A DNA stretch of 64,000 nucleotides from Siderastrea radians (GCA_964017195.1 CAXHKT010000100.1:1-64000), one strand, 5' to 3'. Positions 1 to 10,795 are shown, counted from the stretch's first letter. Notes: generated from the letters alone by a model not told the origin. Translations and numbers: made by a program.

Positions 1-46
1 TGATCGGACGAGAACCGGTTTTTTTCCCTGTGGTGTGGTCGTAGAC
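1..46 (-). rRNA. 5S rRNA: 5S ribosomal RNA, copy 1 (partial, 5' end only)
   Basis: Holds residues 1-46. The 3' part lies beyond the left edge of the window. A10 upstream. Confidence 0.9.
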
Positions 47-83
47 GTAAAGCGTAAGAAAAAGTTGAGGCATTTCAAGTGAC

Positions 84-93
84 AAAAAAAAAA
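84..93 (-). terminator. T10 run upstream of 5S, possible fail-safe Pol III terminator
   Basis: A run of ten A on the plus strand is ten T in the direction of 5S transcription, ending 38 bp before the start of the next gene. Pol III stops at four or more T, so this could stop read-through from the upstream neighbour. Its length varies between units: nine in the units at 950 and 1461, eleven in eleven units, ten elsewhere. The role is inferred. Confidence 0.45.
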
Positions 94-133
94 CAAAGAA
101 TGCATGCTACTGCTGCAATATGGCCTTTAAAAC

Positions 134-159
134 GCGCAATTAACGTCTCGTTGTTGCGC
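134..159. other. Imperfect inverted repeat in spacer (hairpin 1)
   Basis: GCGCAA at 134-139 pairs with TTGCGC at 154-159. Inside it, AACG (142-145) pairs with CGTT (149-152) across a TCT loop, giving ten base pairs with a TT/G internal loop. It lies 88-113 bp upstream of the 5S start and recurs in every unit. No function is established. Confidence 0.5.
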
Positions 160-170
160 TTCGAGTTACT

Positions 171-201
171 TGATGTCACAGGCGGTTGATTTGATGTCAC
201 A
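171..201. promoter_or_regulatory. Paired direct repeat TGATGTCACA, 21 bp apart
   Basis: TGATGTCACA occurs at 171-180 and 192-201, each preceded by T, with start points 21 bp apart, about two DNA helical turns. TGATGTCA resembles a CRE/ATF-type site (TGACGTCA) with one change. Both copies lie 125-155 bp upstream of the 5S start and are present in all units. A protein-binding role is inference from spacing and similarity only. Confidence 0.35.
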
Positions 202-212
202 AATGAAATTCG

Positions 213-242
213 AACCTTGTCGCGCGCTGAAGAACAAAGGTT
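213..242. other. Inverted repeat in spacer (hairpin 2)
   Basis: AACCTTGT at 213-220 is complementary to ACAAAGGTT at 234-242 apart from one extra A, around a 13-nt GC-rich loop. With hairpin 1 it brackets the two TGATGTCACA copies. No function is established. Confidence 0.4.
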
Positions 243-418
243 GCGTTCGCTGATGGCTCGTGTCAAACTTAACGGTGCAGGTTTTTTGATTTCTTCCTTC
301 CTTTGAAGTTGCTTTTTCTTGTCCTGGCTGAATTTTGCCCTCCAATATTCCCTTAGAAAACCAATCTGCCCTTAGAATAAAACAACAAAATTGAAACTAA
401 AACAAAATCAATAAGAGC

Positions 419-427
419 AAAAGAAAA
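419..427 (-). terminator. Pol III terminator of the 5S gene at 438-558 (representative)
   Basis: In the 5S direction this reads TTTTCTTTT, starting 11 nt past the gene's 3' end. Further T4 runs follow at 404-407, 399-402, 387-390, 379-382 and 357-360, giving a ladder of back-up stops. The same sequence lies at the same offset after every complete copy. Confidence 0.75.
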
Positions 428-437
428 TGAAACGAAG

Positions 438-558
438 AAGCCTACAACACGAGGGGTTCCCAAGTGGTCACCCAGCGAAGTACTAACCTCGCCCGACAGG
501 GCTTGACTTCGGTGATCGGACGAGAACCGGTTTTTTTCCCTGTGGTGTGGTCGTAGAC
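438..558 (-). rRNA. 5S rRNA: 5S ribosomal RNA, copy 2 (reference copy)
   Basis: This 121-nt RNA is a structural component of the large ribosomal subunit. It starts GTCTACGACC and ends GTTGTAGGCTT. It folds into the universal 5S shape. Helix I pairs 1-9 with 111-119. Helix II pairs 14-21 with 58-66 around the conserved bulge at 64. Helix III pairs 29-32 with 47-52 and keeps the two bulged A at 50-51. Helix V pairs 68-72 with 105-109. Helix IV (79-87 with 92-100) closes on a GTGA tetraloop. Helices II and V differ from the human sequence but keep pairing, which supports a functional RNA. Odd points: loop B is a run of seven A (22-28), and helix IV has C82/T97 and C84/C95 mismatches. The internal Pol III promoter (box A about 50-64, intermediate element 67-72, box C 80-97) is present, with box C diverged from the usual animal sequence. 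A10, G. Confidence 0.95.
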
Positions 559-949
559 GTAAAGCGTAAGAAAAAGTTGAGGCATTTCAAGTGACAAAAA
601 AAAAACAAAGAATGCATGCTACTGCTGCAATATGGCCTTTAAAACGCGCAATTAACGTCTCGTTGTTGCGCTTCGAGTTACTTGATGTCACAGGCGGTTG
701 ATTTGATGTCACAAATGAAATTCGAACCTTGTCGCGCGCTGAAGAACAAAGGTTGCGTTCGCTGATGGCTCGTGTCAAACTTAACGGTGCAGGTTTTTTG
801 ATTTCTTCCTTCCTTTGAAGTTGCTTTTTCTTGTCCTGGCTGAATTTTGCCCTCCAATATTCCCTTAGAAAACCAATCTGCCCTTAGAATAAAACAACAA
901 AATTGAAACTAAAACAAAATCAATAAGAGCAAAAGAAAATGAAACGAAG

Positions 950-1070
950 AAGCCTACAACACGAGGGGTTCCCAAGTGGTCACCCAGCGAAGTACTAACC
1001 TCGCCCGACAGGGCTTGACTTCGGTGATCGGACGAGAACCGGTTTTTTTCCCTGTGGTGTGGTCGTAGAC
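950..1070 (-). rRNA. 5S rRNA: 5S ribosomal RNA, copy 3
   Basis: Consensus gene; A9 upstream (511-bp unit), G. Confidence 0.95.
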
Positions 1071-1460
1071 GTAAAGCGTAAGAAAAAGTTGAGGCATTTC
1101 AAGTGACAAAAAAAAACAAAGAATGCATGCTACTGCTGCAATATGGCCTTTAAAACGCGCAATTAACGTCTCGTTGTTGCGCTTCGAGTTACTTGATGTC
1201 ACAGGCGGTTGATTTGATGTCACAAATGAAATTCGAACCTTGTCGCGCGCTGAAGAACAAAGGTTGCGTTCGCTGATGGCTCGTGTCAAACTTAACGGTG
1301 CAGGTTTTTTGATTTCTTCCTTCCTTTGAAGTTGCTTTTTCTTGTCCTGGCTGAATTTTGCCCTCCAATATTCCCTTAGAAAACCAATCTGCCCTTAGAA
1401 TAAAACAACAAAATTGAAACTAAAACAAAATCAATAAGAGCAAAAGAAAATGAAACGAAG

Positions 1461-1581
1461 AAGCCTACAACACGAGGGGTTCCCAAGTGGTCACCCAGCG
1501 AAGTACTAACCTCGCCCGACAGGGCTTGACTTCGGTGATCGGACGAGAACCGGTTTTTTTCCCTGTGGTGTGGTCGTAGAC
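1461..1581 (-). rRNA. 5S rRNA: 5S ribosomal RNA, copy 4
   Basis: Consensus gene; A9 upstream, shared only with copy 3; G. Confidence 0.95.
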
Positions 1582-1971
1582 GTAAAGCGTAAGAAAAAGT
1601 TGAGGCATTTCAAGTGACAAAAAAAAACAAAGAATGCATGCTACTGCTGCAATATGGCCTTTAAAACGCGCAATTAACGTCTCGTTGTTGCGCTTCGAGT
1701 TACTTGATGTCACAGGCGGTTGATTTGATGTCACAAATGAAATTCGAACCTTGTCGCGCGCTGAAGAACAAAGGTTGCGTTCGCTGATGGCTCGTGTCAA
1801 ACTTAACGGTGCAGGTTTTTTGATTTCTTCCTTCCTTTGAAGTTGCTTTTTCTTGTCCTGGCTGAATTTTGCCCTCCAATATTCCCTTAGAAAACCAATC
1901 TGCCCTTAGAATAAAACAACAAAATTGAAACTAAAACAAAATCAATAAGAGCAAAAGAAAATGAAACGAAG

Positions 1972-2092
1972 AAGCCTACAACACGAGGGGTTCCCAAGTG
2001 GTCACCCAGCGAAGTACTAACCTCGCCCGACAGGGCTTGACTTCGGTGATCGGACGAGAACCGGTTTTTTTCCCTGTGGTGTGGTCGTAGAC
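1972..2092 (-). rRNA. 5S rRNA: 5S ribosomal RNA, copy 5
   Basis: Consensus; A10, G. Confidence 0.95.
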
Positions 2093-2483
2093 GTAAAGCG
2101 TAAGAAAAAGTTGAGGCATTTCAAGTGACAAAAAAAAAACAAAGAATGCATGCTACTGCTGCAATATGGCCTTTAAAACGCGCAATTAACGTCTCGTTGT
2201 TGCGCTTCGAGTTACTTGATGTCACAGGCGGTTGATTTGATGTCACAAATGAAATTCGAACCTTGTCGCGCGCTGAAGAACAAAGGTTGCGTTCGCTGAT
2301 GGCTCGTGTCAAACTTAACGGTGCAGGTTTTTTGATTTCTTCCTTCCTTTGAAGTTGCTTTTTCTTGTCCTGGCTGAATTTTGCCCTCCAATATTCCCTT
2401 AGAAAACCAATCTGCCCTTAGAATAAAACAACAAAATTGAAACTAAAACAAAATCAATAAGAGCAAAAGAAAATCAAACGAAG

Positions 2484-2604
2484 AAGCCTACAACACGAGG
2501 GGTTCCCAAGTGGTCACCCAGCGAAGTACTAACCTCGCCCGACAGGGCTTGACTTCGGTGATCGGACGAGAACCGGTTTTTTTCCCTGTGGTGTGGTCGT
2601 AGAC
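2484..2604 (-). rRNA. 5S rRNA: 5S ribosomal RNA, copy 6
   Basis: Consensus gene; A10, C. Its spacer has T5 instead of T6 at 2840-2844, making a 511-bp unit. Confidence 0.95.
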
Positions 2605-2994
2605 GTAAAGCGTAAGAAAAAGTTGAGGCATTTCAAGTGACAAAAAAAAAACAAAGAATGCATGCTACTGCTGCAATATGGCCTTTAAAACGCGCAATTA
2701 ACGTCTCGTTGTTGCGCTTCGAGTTACTTGATGTCACAGGCGGTTGATTTGATGTCACAAATGAAATTCGAACCTTGTCGCGCGCTGAAGAACAAAGGTT
2801 GCGTTCGCTGATGGCTCGTGTCAAACTTAACGGTGCAGGTTTTTGATTTCTTCCTTCCTTTGAAGTTGCTTTTTCTTGTCCTGGCTGAATTTTGCCCTCC
2901 AATATTCCCTTAGAAAACCAATCTGCCCTTAGAATAAAACAACAAAATTGAAACTAAAACAAAATCAATAAGAGCAAAAGAAAATGAAACGAAG

Positions 2995-3115
2995 AAGCCT
3001 ACAACACGAGGGGTTCCCAAGTGGTCACCCAGCGAAGTACTAACCTCGCCCGACAGGGCTTGACTTCGGTGATCGGACGAGAACCGGTTTTTTTCCCTGT
3101 GGTGTGGTCGTAGAC
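2995..3115 (-). rRNA. 5S rRNA: 5S ribosomal RNA, copy 7
   Basis: Consensus; A10, G. Confidence 0.95.
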
Positions 3116-3506
3116 GTAAAGCGTAAGAAAAAGTTGAGGCATTTCAAGTGACAAAAAAAAAACAAAGAATGCATGCTACTGCTGCAATATGGCCTTTAAA
3201 ACGCGCAATTAACGTCTCGTTGTTGCGCTTCGAGTTACTTGATGTCACAGGCGGTTGATTTGATGTCACAAATGAAATTCGAACCTTGTCGCGCGCTGAA
3301 GAACAAAGGTTGCGTTCGCTGATGGCTCGTGTCAAACTTAACGGTGCAGGTTTTTTGATTTCTTCCTTCCTTTGAAGTTGCTTTTTCTTGTCCTGGCTGA
3401 ATTTTGCCCTCCAATATTCCCTTAGAAAACCAATCTGCCCTTAGAATAAAACAACAAAATTGAAACTAAAACAAAATCAATAAGAGCAAAAGAAAATGAA
3501 ACGAAG

Positions 3507-3627
3507 AAGCCTACAACACGAGGGGTTCCCAAGTGGTCACCCAGCGAAGTACTAACCTCGCCCGACAGGGCTTGACTTCGGTGATCGGACGAGAACCGGT
3601 TTTTTTCCCTGTGGTGTGGTCGTAGAC
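3507..3627 (-). rRNA. 5S rRNA: 5S ribosomal RNA, copy 8
   Basis: Consensus; A10, G. Confidence 0.95.
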
Positions 3628-4018
3628 GTAAAGCGTAAGAAAAAGTTGAGGCATTTCAAGTGACAAAAAAAAAACAAAGAATGCATGCTACTGCTGCAAT
3701 ATGGCCTTTAAAACGCGCAATTAACGTCTCGTTGTTGCGCTTCGAGTTACTTGATGTCACAGGCGGTTGATTTGATGTCACAAATGAAATTCGAACCTTG
3801 TCGCGCGCTGAAGAACAAAGGTTGCGTTCGCTGATGGCTCGTGTCAAACTTAACGGTGCAGGTTTTTTGATTTCTTCCTTCCTTTGAAGTTGCTTTTTCT
3901 TGTCCTGGCTGAATTTTGCCCTCCAATATTCCCTTAGAAAACCAATCTGCCCTTAGAATAAAACAACAAAATTGAAACTAAAACAAAATCAATAAGAGCA
4001 AAAGAAAATGAAACGAAG

Positions 4019-4139
4019 AAGCCTACAACACGAGGGGTTCCCAAGTGGTCACCCAGCGAAGTACTAACCTCGCCCGACAGGGCTTGACTTCGGTGATCGG
4101 ACGAGAACCGGTTTTTTTCCCTGTGGTGTGGTCGTAGAC
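4019..4139 (-). rRNA. 5S rRNA: 5S ribosomal RNA, copy 9
   Basis: Consensus; A10, G. Confidence 0.95.
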
Positions 4140-4530
4140 GTAAAGCGTAAGAAAAAGTTGAGGCATTTCAAGTGACAAAAAAAAAACAAAGAATGCATGC
4201 TACTGCTGCAATATGGCCTTTAAAACGCGCAATTAACGTCTCGTTGTTGCGCTTCGAGTTACTTGATGTCACAGGCGGTTGATTTGATGTCACAAATGAA
4301 ATTCGAACCTTGTCGCGCGCTGAAGAACAAAGGTTGCGTTCGCTGATGGCTCGTGTCAAACTTAACGGTGCAGGTTTTTTGATTTCTTCCTTCCTTTGAA
4401 GTTGCTTTTTCTTGTCCTGGCTGAATTTTGCCCTCCAATATTCCCTTAGAAAACCAATCTGCCCTTAGAATAAAACAACAAAATTGAAACTAAAACAAAA
4501 TCAATAAGAGCAAAAGAAAATCAAACGAAG

Positions 4531-4651
4531 AAGCCTACAACACGAGGGGTTCCCAAGTGGTCACCCAGCGAAGTACTAACCTCGCCCGACAGGGCTTGAC
4601 TTCGGTGATCGGACGAGAACCGGTTTTTTTCCCTGTGGTGTGGTCGTAGAC
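4531..4651 (-). rRNA. 5S rRNA: 5S ribosomal RNA, copy 10
   Basis: Consensus; A10, C. Confidence 0.95.
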
Positions 4652-5042
4652 GTAAAGCGTAAGAAAAAGTTGAGGCATTTCAAGTGACAAAAAAAAAACA
4701 AAGAATGCATGCTACTGCTGCAATATGGCCTTTAAAACGCGCAATTAACGTCTCGTTGTTGCGCTTCGAGTTACTTGATGTCACAGGCGGTTGATTTGAT
4801 GTCACAAATGAAATTCGAACCTTGTCGCGCGCTGAAGAACAAAGGTTGCGTTCGCTGATGGCTCGTGTCAAACTTAACGGTGCAGGTTTTTTGATTTCTT
4901 CCTTCCTTTGAAGTTGCTTTTTCTTGTCCTGGCTGAATTTTGCCCTCCAATATTCCCTTAGAAAACCAATCTGCCCTTAGAATAAAACAACAAAATTGAA
5001 ACTAAAACAAAATCAATAAGAGCAAAAGAAAATGAAACGAAG

Positions 5043-5163
5043 AAGCCTACAACACGAGGGGTTCCCAAGTGGTCACCCAGCGAAGTACTAACCTCGCCCG
5101 ACAGGGCTTGACTTCGGTGATCGGACGAGAACCGGTTTTTTTCCCTGTGGTGTGGTCGTAGAC
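5043..5163 (-). rRNA. 5S rRNA: 5S ribosomal RNA, copy 11
   Basis: Consensus; A10, G. Confidence 0.95.
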
Positions 5164-5554
5164 GTAAAGCGTAAGAAAAAGTTGAGGCATTTCAAGTGAC
5201 AAAAAAAAAACAAAGAATGCATGCTACTGCTGCAATATGGCCTTTAAAACGCGCAATTAACGTCTCGTTGTTGCGCTTCGAGTTACTTGATGTCACAGGC
5301 GGTTGATTTGATGTCACAAATGAAATTCGAACCTTGTCGCGCGCTGAAGAACAAAGGTTGCGTTCGCTGATGGCTCGTGTCAAACTTAACGGTGCAGGTT
5401 TTTTGATTTCTTCCTTCCTTTGAAGTTGCTTTTTCTTGTCCTGGCTGAATTTTGCCCTCCAATATTCCCTTAGAAAACCAATCTGCCCTTAGAATAAAAC
5501 AACAAAATTGAAACTAAAACAAAATCAATAAGAGCAAAAGAAAATGAAACGAAG

Positions 5555-5675
5555 AAGCCTACAACACGAGGGGTTCCCAAGTGGTCACCCAGCGAAGTAC
5601 TAACCTCGCCCGACAGGGCTTGACTTCGGTGATCGGACGAGAACCGGTTTTTTTCCCTGTGGTGTGGTCGTAGAC
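5555..5675 (-). rRNA. 5S rRNA: 5S ribosomal RNA, copy 12
   Basis: Consensus; A10, G. Confidence 0.95.
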
Positions 5676-6066
5676 GTAAAGCGTAAGAAAAAGTTGAGGC
5701 ATTTCAAGTGACAAAAAAAAAACAAAGAATGCATGCTACTGCTGCAATATGGCCTTTAAAACGCGCAATTAACGTCTCGTTGTTGCGCTTCGAGTTACTT
5801 GATGTCACAGGCGGTTGATTTGATGTCACAAATGAAATTCGAACCTTGTCGCGCGCTGAAGAACAAAGGTTGCGTTCGCTGATGGCTCGTGTCAAACTTA
5901 ACGGTGCAGGTTTTTTGATTTCTTCCTTCCTTTGAAGTTGCTTTTTCTTGTCCTGGCTGAATTTTGCCCTCCAATATTCCCTTAGAAAACCAATCTGCCC
6001 TTAGAATAAAACAACAAAATTGAAACTAAAACAAAATCAATAAGAGCAAAAGAAAATGAAACGAAG

Positions 6067-6187
6067 AAGCCTACAACACGAGGGGTTCCCAAGTGGTCAC
6101 CCAGCGAAGTACTAACCTCGCCCGACAGGGCTTGACTTCGGTGATCGGACGAGAACCGGTTTTTTTCCCTGTGGTGTGGTCGTAGAC
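6067..6187 (-). rRNA. 5S rRNA: 5S ribosomal RNA, copy 13
   Basis: Consensus; A10, G. Confidence 0.95.
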
Positions 6188-6578
6188 GTAAAGCGTAAGA
6201 AAAAGTTGAGGCATTTCAAGTGACAAAAAAAAAACAAAGAATGCATGCTACTGCTGCAATATGGCCTTTAAAACGCGCAATTAACGTCTCGTTGTTGCGC
6301 TTCGAGTTACTTGATGTCACAGGCGGTTGATTTGATGTCACAAATGAAATTCGAACCTTGTCGCGCGCTGAAGAACAAAGGTTGCGTTCGCTGATGGCTC
6401 GTGTCAAACTTAACGGTGCAGGTTTTTTGATTTCTTCCTTCCTTTGAAGTTGCTTTTTCTTGTCCTGGCTGAATTTTGCCCTCCAATATTCCCTTAGAAA
6501 ACCAATCTGCCCTTAGAATAAAACAACAAAATTGAAACTAAAACAAAATCAATAAGAGCAAAAGAAAATGAAACGAAG

Positions 6579-6699
6579 AAGCCTACAACACGAGGGGTTC
6601 CCAAGTGGTCACCCAGCGAAGTACTAACCTCGCCCGACAGGGCTTGACTTCGGTGATCGGACGAGAACCGGTTTTTTTCCCTGTGGTGTGGTCGTAGAC
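6579..6699 (-). rRNA. 5S rRNA: 5S ribosomal RNA, copy 14
   Basis: Consensus; A10, G. Confidence 0.95.
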
Positions 6700-7090
6700 G
6701 TAAAGCGTAAGAAAAAGTTGAGGCATTTCAAGTGACAAAAAAAAAACAAAGAATGCATGCTACTGCTGCAATATGGCCTTTAAAACGCGCAATTAACGTC
6801 TCGTTGTTGCGCTTCGAGTTACTTGATGTCACAGGCGGTTGATTTGATGTCACAAATGAAATTCGAACCTTGTCGCGCGCTGAAGAACAAAGGTTGCGTT
6901 CGCTGATGGCTCGTGTCAAACTTAACGGTGCAGGTTTTTTGATTTCTTCCTTCCTTTGAAGTTGCTTTTTCTTGTCCTGGCTGAATTTTGCCCTCCAATA
7001 TTCCCTTAGAAAACCAATCTGCCCTTAGAATAAAACAACAAAATTGAAACTAAAACAAAATCAATAAGAGCAAAAGAAAATGAAACGAAG

Positions 7091-7211
7091 AAGCCTACAA
7101 CACGAGGGGTTCCCAAGTGGTCACCCAGCGAAGTACTAACCTCGCCCGACAGGGCTTGACTTCGGTGATCGGACGAGAACCGGTTTTTTTCCCTGTGGTG
7201 TGGTCGTAGAC
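7091..7211 (-). rRNA. 5S rRNA: 5S ribosomal RNA, copy 15
   Basis: Consensus; A10, G. Confidence 0.95.
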
Positions 7212-7602
7212 GTAAAGCGTAAGAAAAAGTTGAGGCATTTCAAGTGACAAAAAAAAAACAAAGAATGCATGCTACTGCTGCAATATGGCCTTTAAAACGC
7301 GCAATTAACGTCTCGTTGTTGCGCTTCGAGTTACTTGATGTCACAGGCGGTTGATTTGATGTCACAAATGAAATTCGAACCTTGTCGCGCGCTGAAGAAC
7401 AAAGGTTGCGTTCGCTGATGGCTCGTGTCAAACTTAACGGTGCAGGTTTTTTGATTTCTTCCTTCCTTTGAAGTTGCTTTTTCTTGTCCTGGCTGAATTT
7501 TGCCCTCCAATATTCCCTTAGAAAACCAATCTGCCCTTAGAATAAAACAACAAAATTGAAACTAAAACAAAATCAATAAGAGCAAAAGAAAATGAAACGA
7601 AG

Positions 7603-7723
7603 AAGCCTACAACACGAGGGGTTCCCAAGTGGTCACCCAGCGAAGTACTAACCTCGCCCGACAGGGCTTGACTTCGGTGATCGGACGAGAACCGGTTTTT
7701 TTCCCTGTGGTGTGGTCGTAGAC
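7603..7723 (-). rRNA. 5S rRNA: 5S ribosomal RNA, copy 16
   Basis: Consensus; A10, G. Confidence 0.95.
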
Positions 7724-8114
7724 GTAAAGCGTAAGAAAAAGTTGAGGCATTTCAAGTGACAAAAAAAAAACAAAGAATGCATGCTACTGCTGCAATATGG
7801 CCTTTAAAACGCGCAATTAACGTCTCGTTGTTGCGCTTCGAGTTACTTGATGTCACAGGCGGTTGATTTGATGTCACAAATGAAATTCGAACCTTGTCGC
7901 GCGCTGAAGAACAAAGGTTGCGTTCGCTGATGGCTCGTGTCAAACTTAACGGTGCAGGTTTTTTGATTTCTTCCTTCCTTTGAAGTTGCTTTTTCTTGTC
8001 CTGGCTGAATTTTGCCCTCCAATATTCCCTTAGAAAACCAATCTGCCCTTAGAATAAAACAACAAAATTGAAACTAAAACAAAATCAATAAGAGCAAAAG
8101 AAAATGAAACGAAG

Positions 8115-8235
8115 AAGCCTACAACACGAGGGGTTCCCAAGTGGTCACCCAGCGAAGTACTAACCTCGCCCGACAGGGCTTGACTTCGGTGATCGGACGA
8201 GAACCGGTTTTTTTCCCTGTGGTGTGGTCGTAGAC
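8115..8235 (-). rRNA. 5S rRNA: 5S ribosomal RNA, copy 17
   Basis: Consensus; A10, G. Confidence 0.95.
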
Positions 8236-8626
8236 GTAAAGCGTAAGAAAAAGTTGAGGCATTTCAAGTGACAAAAAAAAAACAAAGAATGCATGCTACT
8301 GCTGCAATATGGCCTTTAAAACGCGCAATTAACGTCTCGTTGTTGCGCTTCGAGTTACTTGATGTCACAGGCGGTTGATTTGATGTCACAAATGAAATTC
8401 GAACCTTGTCGCGCGCTGAAGAACAAAGGTTGCGTTCGCTGATGGCTCGTGTCAAACTTAACGGTGCAGGTTTTTTGATTTCTTCCTTCCTTTGAAGTTG
8501 CTTTTTCTTGTCCTGGCTGAATTTTGCCCTCCAATATTCCCTTAGAAAACCAATCTGCCCTTAGAATAAAACAACAAAATTGAAACTAAAACAAAATCAA
8601 TAAGAGCAAAAGAAAATGAAACGAAG

Positions 8627-8747
8627 AAGCCTACAACACGAGGGGTTCCCAAGTGGTCACCCAGCGAAGTACTAACCTCGCCCGACAGGGCTTGACTTCG
8701 GTGATCGGACGAGAACCGGTTTTTTTCCCTGTGGTGTGGTCGTAGAC
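8627..8747 (-). rRNA. 5S rRNA: 5S ribosomal RNA, copy 18
   Basis: Consensus; A10, G. Confidence 0.95.
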
Positions 8748-9138
8748 GTAAAGCGTAAGAAAAAGTTGAGGCATTTCAAGTGACAAAAAAAAAACAAAGA
8801 ATGCATGCTACTGCTGCAATATGGCCTTTAAAACGCGCAATTAACGTCTCGTTGTTGCGCTTCGAGTTACTTGATGTCACAGGCGGTTGATTTGATGTCA
8901 CAAATGAAATTCGAACCTTGTCGCGCGCTGAAGAACAAAGGTTGCGTTCGCTGATGGCTCGTGTCAAACTTAACGGTGCAGGTTTTTTGATTTCTTCCTT
9001 CCTTTGAAGTTGCTTTTTCTTGTCCTGGCTGAATTTTGCCCTCCAATATTCCCTTAGAAAACCAATCTGCCCTTAGAATAAAACAACAAAATTGAAACTA
9101 AAACAAAATCAATAAGAGCAAAAGAAAATGAAACGAAG

Positions 9139-9259
9139 AAGCCTACAACACGAGGGGTTCCCAAGTGGTCACCCAGCGAAGTACTAACCTCGCCCGACAG
9201 GGCTTGACTTCGGTGATCGGACGAGAACCGGTTTTTTTCCCTGTGGTGTGGTCGTAGAC
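9139..9259 (-). rRNA. 5S rRNA: 5S ribosomal RNA, copy 19
   Basis: Consensus; A10, G. Confidence 0.95.
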
Positions 9260-9650
9260 GTAAAGCGTAAGAAAAAGTTGAGGCATTTCAAGTGACAAAA
9301 AAAAAACAAAGAATGCATGCTACTGCTGCAATATGGCCTTTAAAACGCGCAATTAACGTCTCGTTGTTGCGCTTCGAGTTACTTGATGTCACAGGCGGTT
9401 GATTTGATGTCACAAATGAAATTCGAACCTTGTCGCGCGCTGAAGAACAAAGGTTGCGTTCGCTGATGGCTCGTGTCAAACTTAACGGTGCAGGTTTTTT
9501 GATTTCTTCCTTCCTTTGAAGTTGCTTTTTCTTGTCCTGGCTGAATTTTGCCCTCCAATATTCCCTTAGAAAACCAATCTGCCCTTAGAATAAAACAACA
9601 AAATTGAAACTAAAACAAAATCAATAAGAGCAAAAGAAAATGAAACGAAG

Positions 9651-9771
9651 AAGCCTACAACACGAGGGGTTCCCAAGTGGTCACCCAGCGAAGTACTAAC
9701 CTCGCCCGACAGGGCTTGACTTCGGTGATCGGACGAGAACCGGTTTTTTTCCCTGTGGTGTGGTCGTAGAC
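9651..9771 (-). rRNA. 5S rRNA: 5S ribosomal RNA, copy 20
   Basis: Consensus; A10, G. Confidence 0.95.
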
Positions 9772-10162
9772 GTAAAGCGTAAGAAAAAGTTGAGGCATTT
9801 CAAGTGACAAAAAAAAAACAAAGAATGCATGCTACTGCTGCAATATGGCCTTTAAAACGCGCAATTAACGTCTCGTTGTTGCGCTTCGAGTTACTTGATG
9901 TCACAGGCGGTTGATTTGATGTCACAAATGAAATTCGAACCTTGTCGCGCGCTGAAGAACAAAGGTTGCGTTCGCTGATGGCTCGTGTCAAACTTAACGG
10001 TGCAGGTTTTTTGATTTCTTCCTTCCTTTGAAGTTGCTTTTTCTTGTCCTGGCTGAATTTTGCCCTCCAATATTCCCTTAGAAAACCAATCTGCCCTTAG
10101 AATAAAACAACAAAATTGAAACTAAAACAAAATCAATAAGAGCAAAAGAAAATGAAACGAAG

Positions 10163-10283
10163 AAGCCTACAACACGAGGGGTTCCCAAGTGGTCACCCAG
10201 CGAAGTACTAACCTCGCCCGACAGGGCTTGACTTCGGTGATCGGACGAGAACCGGTTTTTTTCCCTGTGGTGTGGTCGTAGAC
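10163..10283 (-). rRNA. 5S rRNA: 5S ribosomal RNA, copy 21
   Basis: Consensus; A10, G. Confidence 0.95.
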
Positions 10284-10674
10284 GTAAAGCGTAAGAAAAA
10301 GTTGAGGCATTTCAAGTGACAAAAAAAAAACAAAGAATGCATGCTACTGCTGCAATATGGCCTTTAAAACGCGCAATTAACGTCTCGTTGTTGCGCTTCG
10401 AGTTACTTGATGTCACAGGCGGTTGATTTGATGTCACAAATGAAATTCGAACCTTGTCGCGCGCTGAAGAACAAAGGTTGCGTTCGCTGATGGCTCGTGT
10501 CAAACTTAACGGTGCAGGTTTTTTGATTTCTTCCTTCCTTTGAAGTTGCTTTTTCTTGTCCTGGCTGAATTTTGCCCTCCAATATTCCCTTAGAAAACCA
10601 ATCTGCCCTTAGAATAAAACAACAAAATTGAAACTAAAACAAAATCAATAAGAGCAAAAGAAAATGAAACGAAG

Positions 10675-10795
10675 AAGCCTACAACACGAGGGGTTCCCAA
10701 GTGGTCACCCAGCGAAGTACTAACCTCGCCCGACAGGGCTTGACTTCGGTGATCGGACGAGAACCGGTTTTTTTCCCTGTGGTGTGGTCGTAGAC
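10675..10795 (-). rRNA. 5S rRNA: 5S ribosomal RNA, copy 22
   Basis: Consensus; A10, G. Confidence 0.95.

Larger units (their letters stand above)
47..437. repeat. 5S intergenic spacer, representative copy (391 bp)
   Basis: This describes the gene-free stretch that recurs after every 5S copy. Going up from the 5S start (position 46) there is a T5 run in the 5S direction (59-63) and a T10 run (84-93). Next comes a GC-richer block with an imperfect inverted repeat (134-159), two copies of TGATGTCACA (171-180, 192-201) and a second inverted repeat (213-242). A pyrimidine-rich block follows (about 284-330), then two CCCTTAGAA direct repeats (350-358, 369-377) and an A-rich tail (378-437) whose complement supplies terminators for the next 5S gene. 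I find no TATA-like box near the 5S start, and no tRNA, snRNA or spliced-leader RNA. The open frames here have no ATG start and change length with the A tract, so I call none of them coding. Confidence 0.85.

Noticed and set aside
22..28. The T7 run inside the 5S gene as a premature terminator
   Set aside because: It is T on the plus strand only. In the 5S transcript it is A7 (loop B), which does not stop Pol III.
205..222. A tRNA B-box-like GGTTCGAAT on the minus strand of the spacer
   Set aside because: The flanks do not form a T-arm stem and no acceptor stem or A box fits, so it is not a tRNA or an obvious tRNA-derived SINE.
75..266. A 63-codon minus-strand frame recurring in every unit (98 or 111 codons in some)
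   Set aside because: It lies in the 5S spacer, begins at TTG or another non-ATG codon, and changes its 3' end with the A9/A10/A11 tract. Repetition of the array, not coding selection, explains its conservation.
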